A DNA stretch of 64,000 nt from Odiellus spinosus (Eukaryota > Arthropoda > Arachnida > Opiliones > Phalangiidae). Location: positions 7,565,013-7,629,012 of the forward strand of contig OY987225.1 in NCBI GenBank assembly GCA_963920705.1. The letters run 5' to 3'. The notes below the pieces were generated by a model that did not search any database, was not told the origin of the DNA, and was given only the letters and a program-made list of their open reading frames with translations. The position numbers and the translations under genes were made by a program. Shown piece by piece: positions 11,600 through 21,974 of this stretch (positions are counted from its first letter, which is position 1; each line of letters opens with the position of its first letter).

Positions 11600-11893
11600 T
11601 TTCTGATGGCACAGAGAAATAGAGATCGTAATCATGGATCTCGTATTGTGGATGTTTACTATTACACCCCAGGTTCCATAGTAGGGAAACTACTCTCATT
11701 TAGAGATATTGAAAAATGCCTGTCCCTACACCCTGTTCAAGCTAAATCACTGACGAGTAAAAACTTTTCTATAACCCTTAAACCAATTGCGTATCTTCCT
11801 CTGGAGATCTTCCATAAATTGTTGACTACTTATTTACTACCCTTGCATAATTGCTATTATGGTTTAATTTCCTTTAATTTCTCTTTTCTTTAA
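11600..11893 (+). pseudogene. Degenerate MBD-like domain ORF
   Basis: The open frame contains RDRNHGSRIVDVYYYTPG, then LLSFRDIEKCL, then KNFSI. This is the order seen in the retrotransposon MBD modules elsewhere in the window: an Arg ten residues before Asp, D-V-Y-Y-Y-x-P, a helix with [RL]S..[DE]I..[YC]L, then F-x-[FI]. The second DNA-contacting Arg is replaced by Leu, and the usual N-terminal GW is absent. The open frame begins within the MITE fragment at 11527-11572. It may be a fragment of an MBD-bearing retroelement or of a host MBD gene. I see no adjacent RT or integrase. Confidence 0.45.
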
Positions 11894-11899
11894 ATGCAA

Positions 11900-12470
11900 T
11901 GTGTTAGTTCCGATACAAAATACGGCACAGTAAAATTTCAATTACATGGGTAACTACGTCAGTTATGCCTCTGACGATTAGTCCTAAGTTACTTGAGGGC
12001 ATTAAACCATTACCTCCAAAAAACTTGAAAACTACTTTCAGAAAATAGGAGACCTCCAATCCCTTATTGTATTCTTGTATATTTGAATCAGTTGTTACTC
12101 CTTTCGGGGTCTGCCCGGATAATCTCTCTATATGGTGAAATGGACAGTATCTGTCTGATGGTTGGCATTCCAACGCAAGAGCGTTAGAGGCGCATCTCTT
12201 AGAGAACACACTTAATCAAGCTCTTGCTTATCGCAATGTTAGCAGGTTGGCCGGGGTTTTTGGGTTAGATTATATCAAGGTCATTGAATCTTGTCCTAAA
12301 GTTATACAGCATTCAGCATTTCACAAACAGATCATTTTGGTAATCCTCATTTTAACTTATAGGGGGGTCTCGTTTTAACTTATAGGGGAAGTTAATACTT
12401 GCCCAGGAATTGCTACCTAAATTTTGTATTTTCCCCTTACTCGCAGAATCAAACTCCCCAATACTCATTA
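11900..12470. other. Unassigned sequence with a coding-like stretch
   Basis: On +, about 12150-12320 reads with codon-like texture (SDGWHSNARALEAHLLENT, then LNQALAYRNVSRLAGVFGLD), with a stop upstream. I do not recognise the family. It could be an old transposon or host exon. Confidence 0.25.
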
Positions 12471-12474
12471 CACC

Positions 12475-12784
12475 CATGGATTAATCAACCTCACAGGGAT
12501 AATTCACTCTGGTACAATTTTCTATACTAGTAGTTGAAGATGTTTGTTTCAAACATGGCTGTAAGACATTTTCTCCGGCCTCTCAATTTTAAACCCTTAC
12601 CGATACAAATCCGGAAGTAATCCATGAGAGCATCATCTGCTTTAGAGTTTTTCCCCTTCAATATTTCACCGCGTGTATCGGTACCTAGAAACTTCCAGTG
12701 TAGAGACAGTTTTTGTCACCATGGTGCGATTCGAACAATCATTTTACTAAAGTGAATTATCCCTGTGAAGTTGATTAATCCATG
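12475..12784. mobile_element. CATGGATTAA-family MITE, copy A
   Basis: The 310-bp element starts CATGGATTAATCAACCTCAC (to about 12510) and ends with the complement, ATCCCTGTGAAGTTGATTAA then TCCATG. Flanking TTACAC(C) before and TTACAC(A) after suggest a six- to seven-base target duplication. There is no ORF. Confidence 0.7.
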
Positions 12785-12829
12785 TTACACATATATCTGG
12801 GGTACGATCTTACTCAAGATGCATCAACC

Positions 12830-13576
12830 CATGGATTAAATAAACTTACAGGGATAAATCACACTCGTAGACTTTACATTAGAAAGAGAGGGCTGCCGGA
12901 TTTGATGCCGATTTTTAATTTGGCGACTCAAATCCGGAAATAGATTTATAGAAATTTCGCCATCTCGCGGTGACTTCAGAAATTTTAATGTAAAAAATGA
13001 CGTCTAATACCATGGACGCGTTGAACGGTTGAAGATTTGTTAAATTTGTTAATGTTGATCAACACGATTAGAAAGTGTAAGTAACTTGCTTAAGTTGTTT
13101 TTAAGTAAGTTAATATGCAATTCAATAATTGATATTCGAATTTCTTCATCATCTTTAAAATTACACAACAAAAAGCATTATGAAATGAATATAAGCCTTG
13201 GGTTTAAAATTTAGAATTCTTTAAATACCTGTTAAAAAATCACTTTCCAAACTTTCCTTTTAGGGAAAGGGGCACGGTATACATAAAAGGTCGTAGGTGC
13301 GCGCCGAAAACATTTCATTTACTTTTAAATACCTTTCAAATCATTAAAACCTTTTAAACCATGTATAAATATTAATTAACCTCGCGAAGTTATGATAATG
13401 CAATATCCATGTGGCTAGTAAACTAGCAGACGACATAAAAAAATTTGACCCCGAGTCCCTGACGTGAATCGCTAAATTTTGGAGAGTTCCGGTTGTATAA
13501 ATTTCGGCCGCGAGGGTGCGGCTCAAACAAACAATTTACCCCTCTGATTTATCCCTGTAAGTTTATTTAATCCATG
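12830..13576. mobile_element. CATGGATTAA-family MITE, copy B
   Basis: A longer 747-bp relative of copy A with ends CATGGATTAAATAAACTTAC and the complement. ATCAACC flanks both sides (just before 12830 and from 13577), giving a clean seven-base target duplication. Both copies contain a CAAATCCGGAA word internally. A duplication of seven to eight bases points to a hAT-like mobiliser, which is an inference. Confidence 0.7.
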
Positions 13577-13598
13577 ATCAACCTCTATTATTTATTAG

Positions 13599-13676
13599 GT
13601 CTTGCGAAACTTGTCAAAGATTTATGGAATTCCCATGTCTGATATGGCCCAGACAATTCGAGCACAAATCTACGAA
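13599..13676 (+). other. Exon-like segment with C-x2-C motif
   Basis: After a TTTATTAG acceptor-like sequence, a short open stretch reads SCETCQRFMEFPC..WPRQFEHK before a stop. The C-x2-C-x2-F-x3-C spacing resembles the small zinc knuckle ahead of the SET domain in PRDM proteins. With no SET domain or zinc fingers nearby this is only a lead. Confidence 0.2.
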
Positions 13677-14010
13677 ATCCTAAGCAATAATTTTTTTTTT
13701 TATTTCAGTAAACCATTTCAGTATAATTCCCACATACATTGGGAACTAGGTAATACAAGGGAAGGGAAATGGAAAGGACAAACAATTCAGTTCTGATCTC
13801 CATTTCATTTTTGACATTGAAGTATGTAAAGGTAGCGGACAAGTGTTTTTGAAATATCAAAGACCTTCTTTGTGACTCCTGGTACACTCATTCTATTTCA
13901 GTTAAATGCAAAATAGACATATTGCACTTTGCAGAAATCACAAAAGTTGCAACCCTATTTTTGTTTTACTCACCGATTTTTTTTTCTCTGGCAGTGGTTA
14001 TAATACTTAA

Positions 14011-14490
14011 AGGGAGAATGAAAGGCCAAAACAATTAACCTATTTTTAATAGATTAAGAATGCTAAAATAATGAGAAAAACAAAAATATAACTCACCAAA
14101 AATATTTCCTTATTTTATAATCAATTTCCAAAGTTTCGAAACTTGCAGATGCTAGGCCTTGGCTGCCTAGCTCGGCGAACTAGGCGAGCACGAGCCATAT
14201 TTTTTTTTAATATTCCCGTCTGATCTAGTCGCCAATCACGAGCGAGTACGCCTTCTATTTAAAATATGCGCACTCGCTCGTGATTGGCGACAAGAACAGC
14301 CGCGAATATGAAAAATACAGGTCGTGCTAGCCTAGTTCACCGAGCTAGGCAGCCTAGGCTTAGCATCGGAACTTTGGAAATTGATTCTAAAATAACGAAA
14401 TATTTTTGGTGAGTTATATTAATGTTTTTCTCATTATTTTAGCATTCTTAATCGATTAAAAATAGGTTGTTTCAGCCTTTCATTCTCCCT
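14011..14490. mobile_element. piggyBac-type MITE, copy 1
   Basis: A 480-bp near-perfect hairpin: AGGGAGAATGAAAGGC at the left, GCCTTTCATTCTCCCT at the right. The arms are about 200 bp long (including the complementary GGCTGCCTAGCTCGGCGAAC region). A second hairpin sits at the centre (CGCCAATCACGAGCGAGTAC and complement). TTAA flanks both ends (14007-14010, 14491-14494), the target duplication used by piggyBac transposases. There is no ORF. A second copy lies at 24228-24704. Confidence 0.8.
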
Positions 14491-14634
14491 TTAAGCTTAA
14501 CACCATAATTATTTGTTGTTTTAAAACAGCGGTGACCATTTCAGCTTGTGTCGGAACAGCGGCTGTGTTTGCGTTAAAAAATATAGCCTGAACTAAATTT
14601 TATAGTTTACATTCATAAAGAAACGGAAAACGAG

Positions 14635-14781
14635 ATGAGCTTCTCCGAGTTTACTTGGATCATCAACAATAAATGTGGAGCAGTTAAAAAGGCCTATGAA
14701 GGACTAAACAGTCAGAGTAAAAGGCCTCGTGTTGAAGATGATGCTGCGGATGAACGCGGTGCAACTGAAGAGCGGGTGTAA
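14635..14781 (+). CDS. Small ORF, 48 aa, unrecognised
   Basis: It starts ATGAGCTTCTCCGAG and reads MSFSEFTWIINNKCGAVKKA, continuing to a basic SKRPRVEDD stretch like a nuclear-localisation signal, and an acidic end. It is too short for the usual ORF cutoffs. An acceptor-like CATTTCAG occurs upstream near 14545, and AATAAAA-type poly(A) signals follow the stop at about 14790-14806. It may be a last exon or a short transposon-encoded peptide. I do not know the family. Confidence 0.25.
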   Translation: MSFSEFTWIINNKCGAVKKAYEGLNSQSKRPRVEDDAADERGATEERV

Positions 14782-15089
14782 TACAAAAATAAAAATGGAT
14801 TTTAATAAAACTGTGTTCTTAATCAATAATTCCATAGCATCATGAACACTCAACAGTTTAATTAATGAGGCTGCATGTAGATGGGTTTAAGCCTAAAAGT
14901 TTTTGGGTATATTCTGTCAAATATTTGCTAATATCCTTTTAAATCCAGAGTTAAAAGAGTGAAAGGATATAGACAAAAAGTTGGATTATATCAGTTTCAT
15001 TAATTAAACTCTTTTTTATTATTATTATTCTATTTCACCATGGTTTAATATTATAAAATAGTAAAAAAGGTGAAAGAAGTACCTTAATT

Positions 15090-15495
15090 AATTAAGACTC
15101 TAATAATGAGTTAAATAAGCTTCAAACGAGACTCCAAAATTGAGCATTAAATAAGACACTGCAAAATACAGTCTTAAATAAGATTACAAATTAAAGTCTT
15201 AAATAAGACTCCTAAAATAAGATATAAATAAAACTTAAATAAGACTGATAATTAAAGCTTAAATTTAGACTTCCAGAAGTCTAAAGAATATAGTTTAAAA
15301 AGAGGCTTATAAAAGTCTTCAAATTGAATCTCAAAATAAGGCTTATAAAAGTCTTCAAAATATAAGTTACATTAAGACTTAATCTCTTATATATTAAGAC
15401 TGAAACAAGTATCTTTTTGAGACTCAGGCAGATTACTTTGAGCCATTTATGAGTCTTAAAAAAAAACTCAAAATGCAGTTTAAATTTTGGTAAGG
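15090..15495. repeat. Degenerate AAGACT/AGTCTT repeat region
   Basis: Words such as TCTTAAATAAGACT recur in both orientations, and the stretch ends with TTTTGGTAAGGGA. Composition and end sequence resemble the AGTCTT MITE family, so it may be a diverged, expanded relative. Boundaries are uncertain. Confidence 0.4.
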
Positions 15496-15499
15496 GATC

Positions 15500-15979
15500 G
15501 TGCTTAATATTTGCTTCAGGTCTCGATTTTACCTTGATTCCAACTGGATTATCAAATTATTTCAATAAATATTGTTTTTTTTTTTTGTTTTTTTTTGCTT
15601 TTGTCCAGGCTGTCAATGTTTTTCTCTCTCATTCCCTTTCTTTTTTGTAAAGTGGGGTACTGTAACAGGGACACTTTTACAAATACAGTGAAATATCCTA
15701 GGTACTCTTCTATCCAGATGCCATCATTTTCAGGAGCTAAACAGCATCCTTAAACTCCACCCAGGAAGAAACCTTGGGTAAGAGTGCGATGCAGGCTACA
15801 CATGAGGTCACATCATCAAATGTAAATCAAATACTAGTATATAAGTTCTATTATTTCTAGGTGGAATTGATAAAACAATAACTTACCCTCATTTCATTAT
15901 GTCTTAAATGATTTCTCTTTTAATTAAGTTTAAAGCGTTCACCTCATTTGTAAGCATAGTAGAAAAGTTAATTATTTAC
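15500..15979. other. Probable intronic or intergenic DNA
   Basis: Contains T-rich runs near 15570-15610. No gene is recognised, but it lies directly downstream of a plausible minus-strand exon. Confidence 0.35.
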
Positions 15980-16111
15980 CCTGAGATCCTTTATGAGGTT
16001 TTTAAGCTCATCGTTGGCCTTGGTAAGTTGTTCAATATTTTCTCTTTGTTTCGCTATCATTTTCAAGTTTTCGAGCTGTTGTTGTCTCGAATTTGCAACC
16101 AAAGCGTCATA
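15980..16111 (-). CDS. Possible host exon encoding a coiled coil
   Basis: On minus, an acceptor (TATTTTTAG) is followed by exactly 44 codons and a GTAAAT donor. Both boundaries are in phase 0. The peptide starts YDALVANSRQQQLENLKMIA and continues with KQRENIEQLTKANDELKNL. It has heptad-spaced Leu/Ile and Glu/Lys/Gln content typical of a coiled coil. I cannot name the protein. The other minus-strand exon-like pieces at 24745-24950 and 40409-40487 could belong to one long gene, but nothing proves the link. Confidence 0.4.
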
Positions 16112-16461
16112 CTAAAAATACTACCAAAAAAATTATCAACAAAAGCTACAGGAACATTGTAATTGTTATAGTTTTTAATTGATCTGGACTGTTATAATAT
16201 AAGTCATATAAAATTTCACCAAACGTTTTGAGGTAATTTTCAGTTAATTATTAAAGTTGCTGTAACGGTGACCACCCTTTTCGCCCTTCAATATAATGTA
16301 AGACCATCACTCACCACTAAGTAGCCATATTCAGTCCTGTACTTCAATTAAAACTTCTAGCTAATTTCAACGACTAAGGAAACCTCCCATAGAGGGCACC
16401 ACTGGTCACGTTATCTGGTTCTCTGACGTAAGTCCCAAATAGAGGATATATAAAACCAACA
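16112..16461. other. Probable intron/intergenic DNA
   Basis: No gene or repeat is recognised. Confidence 0.35.
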
Positions 16462-16651
16462 CTTACCAAAAAAAAATTTGTCTTAAGATATGTCTTGGGG
16501 AAGTGTTTCGGGCGTTTTATGTAGTTTTTAGAGGTTTTGGGAAGTCTTCCACTATGTCAAGAAGTCTTGGGGAAGTCTTTAAGACTTCCCCAAGACTTTT
16601 GTAGTGTTCTTGAAGACCTCTTCAGATCAGACTAACTTTTTTCCGTAAGGG
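16462..16651. mobile_element. AGTCTT-family MITE, full copy
   Basis: Ends CTTACCAAAAAAAA and TTTTTTCCGTAAGG. The interior has the same AGTCTTGGGGAAGTCTT / AAGACTTCCCCAAGACT palindrome as the copy at 3237-3425. About 190 bp with no ORF. Confidence 0.75.
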
Positions 16652-16901
16652 ACACAATCAATCGTCAGCAGATCACATCCAACCCATGATCACTTTATTT
16701 TTAAACTCTTTTTAAAGTATTGTACACACCTAACTGGTTTAAAGTCAATAAATATTAAATGAAATATGTTAACATACTATTTTAATTCTACTACCAAAAG
16801 CGGCGATTATATCGCGAACTCTACTCGCTAAGCCTAAATCCATAAAAAATAAATTTTAAACTGAAAATATTCTAGAAAAATTTCGTCGCTGATGCCAAAG
16901 A

Positions 16902-17211
16902 TGATGAGGTCTCGTGTGTGCTACCATTAAATCGATCAACGTTATAGTTAATTAAAGTCTTTAATTAAATTCGATAAAACATTATAACTTGTTAATATAA
17001 CAAAGGTAAACTCTTTAAAGTTATTATAAACTAGATCACATAACTGACTTAATAGATGACTTGTCTGTAAGGAGACTGAGGAGAGACTGACTGTAGAATA
17101 AATTTGAGTGGCCCTAAAAAGAAATCAACTTTCTCTGCCAGTAGGTGGCGCTAATATAAAATGACCTTTGAAACCAAACATGTAAAAGCAATAATAGGTC
17201 ATAAAATCACA
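16902..17211 (-). repeat. Copia-1 3' LTR
   Basis: It runs TG..CA in element orientation and is 310 bp. It is preceded (at 17212-17226 on +) by a purine-rich tract in element sense (AAAAGAGGGAGAA). It contains AGGTCA half-sites (TGACCTTTGAAACC and AGGTCATAAA) near the U3 start. Confidence 0.93.
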
Positions 17212-17270
17212 TTCTCCCTCTTTTACATAATTAGATTCCCAAACCATTTCACAATTCGTTTATATTTAAA

Positions 17271-18830
17271 TTATTCAATTTGTAACATTTTAACACAGTT
17301 TATAAAAATATTTTTGTTTAACAATTTGGTTAAAATATCCGCAACGTTTTTCTTAGATTCCACAAATTTTAAACAAAACATATTACTGGCTAAATGGTCT
17401 CTAACAAAATGATATCTTATATCGATATGCTTGGATCGTTGGTTCTCGACACAGTTCTTTGAGTAGAAAATTGCTGACTGATTATCACAATGAATTACTG
17501 GTTGTCTAAAGTTTAAATGAAATTGTTCTAATTCACGAAAAATTGGTATCAGCCACAGAAGTTCTTTGGTAGCTTCCGATACAGCTACGTATTCCGCCTC
17601 CATTGTTGAGAGTGAGATGGACTTTTGTTTAATTGATCGCCAGGCAATGGGAGAAGATCCGATTCTGACGATATAACCACTAGTTGATTTCCTGGTGTCA
17701 CGATCCGAACCCCAATCGCTATCGCTATAGATTGATAATTCTGGATTCTGTTGATGTTGATAAATGATGCCTTGATCTCCCGTAGTTAATACATATCGAG
17801 TTAGTTGGCAAAGATGACTCCAGTGCGAATATCCAGGGTTACTGCTATACTGTGAGAGGGCTATTACGGAAAATAAAATGTCTGGACGAGTTCTCTGCGC
17901 AACAAATAATAAACTTCCAATTAAGGATCTATAAGGGAATGTTTTCATTCTTTCCTGTTCCTCTTCTTCCGTCGGAGAGTCCTTTCGAGTTAATATAACG
18001 CTTGAAGCCATAGGTAGACTTACTGGTTCTTCTACTGTAATCTCGTAACGTTTTCCAATCTGATGAATATATGTAGATTGGTGAATCTTTAAAGATCCGT
18101 CTTCACGAAAGTTGAATTCGATCCCCAAGAGTTTACGTATCGGACCAAGATTCTTGATTGCAAAACGTCGTGATATGATCTTGAATACTTCTTTCTGTAT
18201 ATCTTCTGTTTTCGTGATTACTACGAGATCATCTACATAGACGAGAACTATAACCTTCTTTGGTAAATAATAAATACAGTTAGTCCCAATTAGTTTCGTG
18301 AATCCCAATTCGTGGAAGCTCTTATCGAGTTCGATAAACCATTGTCTTCCGCTCTGGGGTAGACCATACAACGCTTTTCTAAGTCGTAAGCAATATTTTG
18401 AAGTTTCGGCAACGTGGAATCCTGGAATTTGTTTCATGAAGACATCATGATCGATATTCCCATACAAATAGGCATTTTTGACGTCTAAATGACAATGCTT
18501 CCAACCAAGGCAGGTGACGAATAGTACGAGAAATAATCGAATTAAACTGAAGTTAATTCCCGGGGGAAATGTATCGTCGTAATCAATCCCTTCAGTTTGA
18601 TTGTATCCCTGAGCGACTAGTCAAGCTCGATAACGTGTTATTTTCCCTTCGGTATCTTTCTTCACTGTATAAACCCAGCGACATCCTACAATCTTCTTTC
18701 CCGCTGGTTTTTCCGCAACTTCCGTTACGTGTCGTTCTTGTAACGTGTCGACTTCACTTTGCATGGCTAGTTTCCACTGCTTAGCTTGATTAGACGCTAC
18801 AGCTTCATCATACGTTGTTGGTATGACTAT
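17271..18830 (-). pseudogene. Copia-1 reverse transcriptase and RNase H
   Basis: RT begins in a broken frame at about 18800 (IPTTYDEAVAS, then CRWVYTVKKD), with an in-frame stop in the ARLVAQGY block near 18619. From 18467 a 398-codon ORF runs to the end. It has YLYGNIDHDVFM overlapping its start, the catalytic VLVYVDDLVV, then RNase H blocks YSDSDWGSDRDTRKSTSGY and STMEAEYVA, and the terminal SKHIDIRYHFVRD block. This is the usual copia order, and the domains are full length. It encodes the enzymes that would copy RNA to DNA in virus-like particles. The upstream frame errors disable it. Confidence 0.9.
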
Positions 18831-18934
18831 ATTACTGCAATATGCAGCGAAAACTCAGGAACTTCTTCATTAATAGGTTGATTAATATTTTCAGGAATGT
18901 CTTCTGTTTCTTGTTTTAAGTATTTCTGCAATGA

Positions 18935-19120
18935 TTTCTTTACCGATTTTCTTGAAAATTTAAATATCGCTGGATCATGCGTGAAATCATCATCTTTCAA
19001 ATATTGCGTTATTTCTGGTTTCGAACGAAATTGCCTTTCTTCTGGATTATAATAATAAACATCCGCATCTCCTTTTGATGCTCCCTTCTGTCGTATTGAC
19101 ACACGTTTCATCCAACCTTC
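18935..19120 (-). other. MBD-like domain in Copia-1
   Basis: The sequence reads EGWMKRVSIRQKGASKGDAD then VYYYNPEERQFRSKPEITQYL and, further on, FKFSRKS. This is the MBD fold signature in full: GW, basic strand, R-x-x-G-x-S-x-G-x-x-D-V-Y, loop with P, R-S, helix ending YL, and F-x-F. The residues equivalent to MeCP2 R111, D121, Y123, R133 and S134 are present. It lies between the integrase C-terminus and RT. The N-terminal GW is reached through a frameshift near 19110 relative to the integrase frame. Confidence 0.85.
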
Positions 19121-20386
19121 CGACTGCTACTTCTTTAGAATCATCTCCCAATAGGGTATTGGGTAATTCGTCTGATATTGCATCTTCAAACTGTTCGTTT
19201 TCTTCTTCAGGATTTCCAATTGTAGTTTCATCAACGAAATCTTCAGTTAAAGATTCTTCAGTAGTCCATTGAAATTTAATATTATCTTCAATTAGAAGTT
19301 CTGGATTGATATTTCGAATACCCATATTATCTTCATCAAATCTTAGATGTTTAGTTTCCACGACAGTATTATCTTCTGGATACCAGATTCGGTGTCCTAC
19401 GGTATGTGAAGCGTATCCAATTACTATTCCCGGTTTAGCTCTACTTTGGAATTTGTTTTGTCTTCGTTCTTTCGGAATATGTACGTAAGCTAGACTTCCG
19501 ATTCGTCGTAAGTGCATGGCACTAGGTTTATATCCCATCCAGAGCTCCAACGGTACTGTATCTTCAAGTTTGGCATGTCTCGAGTGATTTTTAATATACG
19601 CCGCTGTCCTCACCAACTCGCCCCACAGCTTATTCGGCAATTTATACCTTCTTCAATAAACGCTCGTACCATATTTAATAACGTTCGATTAATTCGTTCT
19701 GCTACTCCGTTCATTTGTGGCGAATACGTATTAGTCTTTTCGTGTCGAATGCCTTCTTTAACGCAAAATTCTGTAAATTGATTAGAACAGAACTCCAACC
19801 CATTGTCAGTTCCAAGTGCCTTTATGTTCTTATTCTTCTGTTTTTCAACGTAGGTCTTATATTTCTGGAAACAGTCGAATGCTTCGCTTTTCTTCGCCAT
19901 CAAATAAATAGTCAGGTAACGCGTTTCATCGTCCAAGAACGTGATGAAATATTTCGCTCCACCACTTGATTTTATAGGGGCTGGTCCCCAGACATCACAA
20001 TGGATTAATTCGAGTACGTCGTTACTTCTGATATCGTCGATCCTTTTGTGAGATTGTTTCGTTGATTTAGCTAATTGGCACGTAGAACAGTCGTTCAATG
20101 ATCCTTTTAGCGTTTCCAATCCCCTCAGCATATTATTTGATGCCATAAACTTTAAGTCCTTTTCATTTAGATGTCCCAATCGTTGATGCCAGCATTCAAG
20201 TTCTCTAATTTCTCGATTTTCCGAAATATACGTTTTCGACATTTCTTCAGGTTCATCTTCTGGTGGCCCATTAATTGATACAGTAAGGTCGACTTTGTAA
20301 AAATTATCCGATGATAATGGTGCTTCAAATGAAACTTTTCCTTTTGGCGAGTAGACTAGTATATTTTTGATTCTCGCTGCGTCCAC
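19047..20386 (-). pseudogene. Copia-1 integrase
   Basis: Two overlapping frames. The first (19610-20386) has the zinc-binding CWHQRLGHL..C..C module (GAG-pre-integrase), DVWGPAP..GGAKYFITFLDD for the first catalytic Asp, TDNGLEFC for the second, and MNGVAERINR for the Glu. The second (19047-19640) carries the C-terminal part (PNKLWGELVRTAAY, RAKPGIVIGYA, GHRIWYPE) and an acidic linker leading to the MBD. One frameshift near 19630 separates them and another near 20385 separates integrase from protease. All three catalytic residues remain. Confidence 0.88.
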
Positions 20387-21506
20387 TATACCCAGCTTGA
20401 TCTATGATTCGTTCCGAGATCAAATTACGTCCCATTCCTGGAGTATATATAACATCTTCAAGTTTGATTATGTTTTTCAATTTATTGTTCATTTGAATCC
20501 AAATATCGCCTCGTCCTTCTACCCTTGATTGTCCTTCGCCAACCATGGCCTGTCCTTGATACGGTGTAAATGAGTAAAACCACTCCCGCTGATTGCAAAA
20601 ATGCTTGGTCGCACCAGAATCTACGATCCATTCCTTCATTATAGCCGTCGTGCATAATGCCGTTGCAAAGAAAACTTTTTCTGATTTCTTATCATCTCTT
20701 GATTTCCTTTTATCTGGCAGTCGACAATCGTTCGCTCGATGACCCACTTTGTTACAGTTGAAACATGTTCCATTGAATCGACTTGACTTATTACTCTCTT
20801 TGTTGTTGTATCGTTTGTACGTAGTATTTTCTTTATCTTTTGATTTTCTCTCTCTCCTGTCAGAGTGTTGAGCCGCAAAAACATTGGTCATGGATTGATT
20901 CGCAGAATCTCGTTGAACTTGTCTTCCATGTTCATTAAGAAGAATCTTCTTTATCGGTTCGGGTTTAAAGTTATCATCGTCAAATTGATAAATCTGCCCA
21001 GTCAGCGAATCGTAAGATATTGGCAATGTTCCAATCATCTTATAAGCAATGTCTTTATCTTCTAACTCATTACCCGCTTCTTTTAATTCTTCAGATATAC
21101 GAAATATACGATTGAGAAACTCTGGTATTTCTTCTCTTTCTTGATACGTTATAGCGTGAAATTGTGTCAACAAATTTCCTATGCGTGCTCGAGACGTTGG
21201 CTCGAATGTCTGTTTAAGATTTTCCCAAAGTTCGTGGGCTTTCCTAGTATTCATAAACGTATTTCGTATATCTGAACTAATCCCCAAAGCAATTGTAGAA
21301 AACGCATCAGATTCTCTTAATTTTAACTTTAGTTGTTCTTCAGCCTTTGCTTCTGATGCTGGCGCCTTTTCTAAATCGCAGACTATTTCCCATAATCCTT
21401 TCTGCCTTAGCAATAATTCCATTTTCAATTTCCATGCTCGATAATTATTTGATTTCAATTGAATAACTTGACTCACTAGATATTTTCCATTATTATACAT
21501 CGCCAT
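20325..21506 (-). pseudogene. Copia-1 Gag and protease
   Basis: 393 codons from an ATG in good context (CAAGATGGCGATG). The N-terminal copia-type Gag begins MAMYNNGKYLVSQVIQLKSN and has the LLLRQKGLWEIV and FHAITYQ..IPEFL blocks. It is followed by a CCHC knuckle CFNCNKVGHRANDC and the protease active site WIVDSGATKHFC. The frame is lost shortly after LISERIIDQAG, where the integrase frame should continue. Gag would form the particle; the protease would cut the polyprotein. Confidence 0.9.
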
Positions 21507-21639
21507 CTTGTCTGGGCCTATTCAGTCAGGTTATATCCAGTCTCGATCCTTTAGTTAAATCCAGTCTCGATCCTTTAATTTTATATATAGGGAAAATTGA
21601 CGTCTAAATTTTCCTAAGCCTTAGCTTATCTCCAACGCT

Positions 21640-21659
21640 GAAACCACGCTCTGCTACCA
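21640..21659 (-). promoter_or_regulatory. Copia-1 primer-binding site (tRNA-iMet)
   Basis: In element sense TGGTAGCAGAGCGTGGTTTC directly follows the 5' LTR. It is complementary to the 3' end of an initiator-methionine tRNA. Confidence 0.85.
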
Positions 21660-21969
21660 TGATGAGGTCTCGTGTGTGCTACCATTAAATCGATCAACGT
21701 TGTAGTTAATTAAAGTCTTTAATTAAATTCGATAAAACATTATAACTTGTTAATATAACAAAGGTAAACTCTTTAATGTTATTATAAACTAGATCACATA
21801 ACTGACTTAATAGATGACTAGTCTGTAAGGAGACTGAGGAGAGACTGACTGTAGAATAAATTTGAGTGGCCCTAAAAAGAAATCAACTTTCTCTGTCAGT
21901 AGGTGGCGCTAATATAAAATGACCTTTGAAACCAAACATGTAAAAGCAATAATAGGTCATAAAATCACA
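21660..21969 (-). repeat. Copia-1 5' LTR
   Basis: A 310-bp partner of 16902-17211 with about four substitutions. It starts TGTGATTTTATGACC and ends CCTCATCA in element sense. It should carry the element promoter. Confidence 0.93.
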
Positions 21970-21974
21970 AAAGA

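Larger units (their letters stand above)
16902..21969 (-). mobile_element. Copia-1: Ty1/copia LTR retrotransposon carrying an MBD
   Basis: A complete 5.07-kb element on minus with 310-bp LTRs. The five-base target duplication AAAGA lies at 16897-16901 and 21970-21974. The order is 5' LTR, tRNA-Met primer site, Gag/zinc knuckle, protease, integrase, MBD-like domain, RT, RNase H, polypurine tract, 3' LTR. The LTRs differ at only about four positions, so insertion is fairly recent. Even so, the coding region is broken by about four frameshifts and one stop, so this copy cannot make a full polyprotein. Confidence 0.95.
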
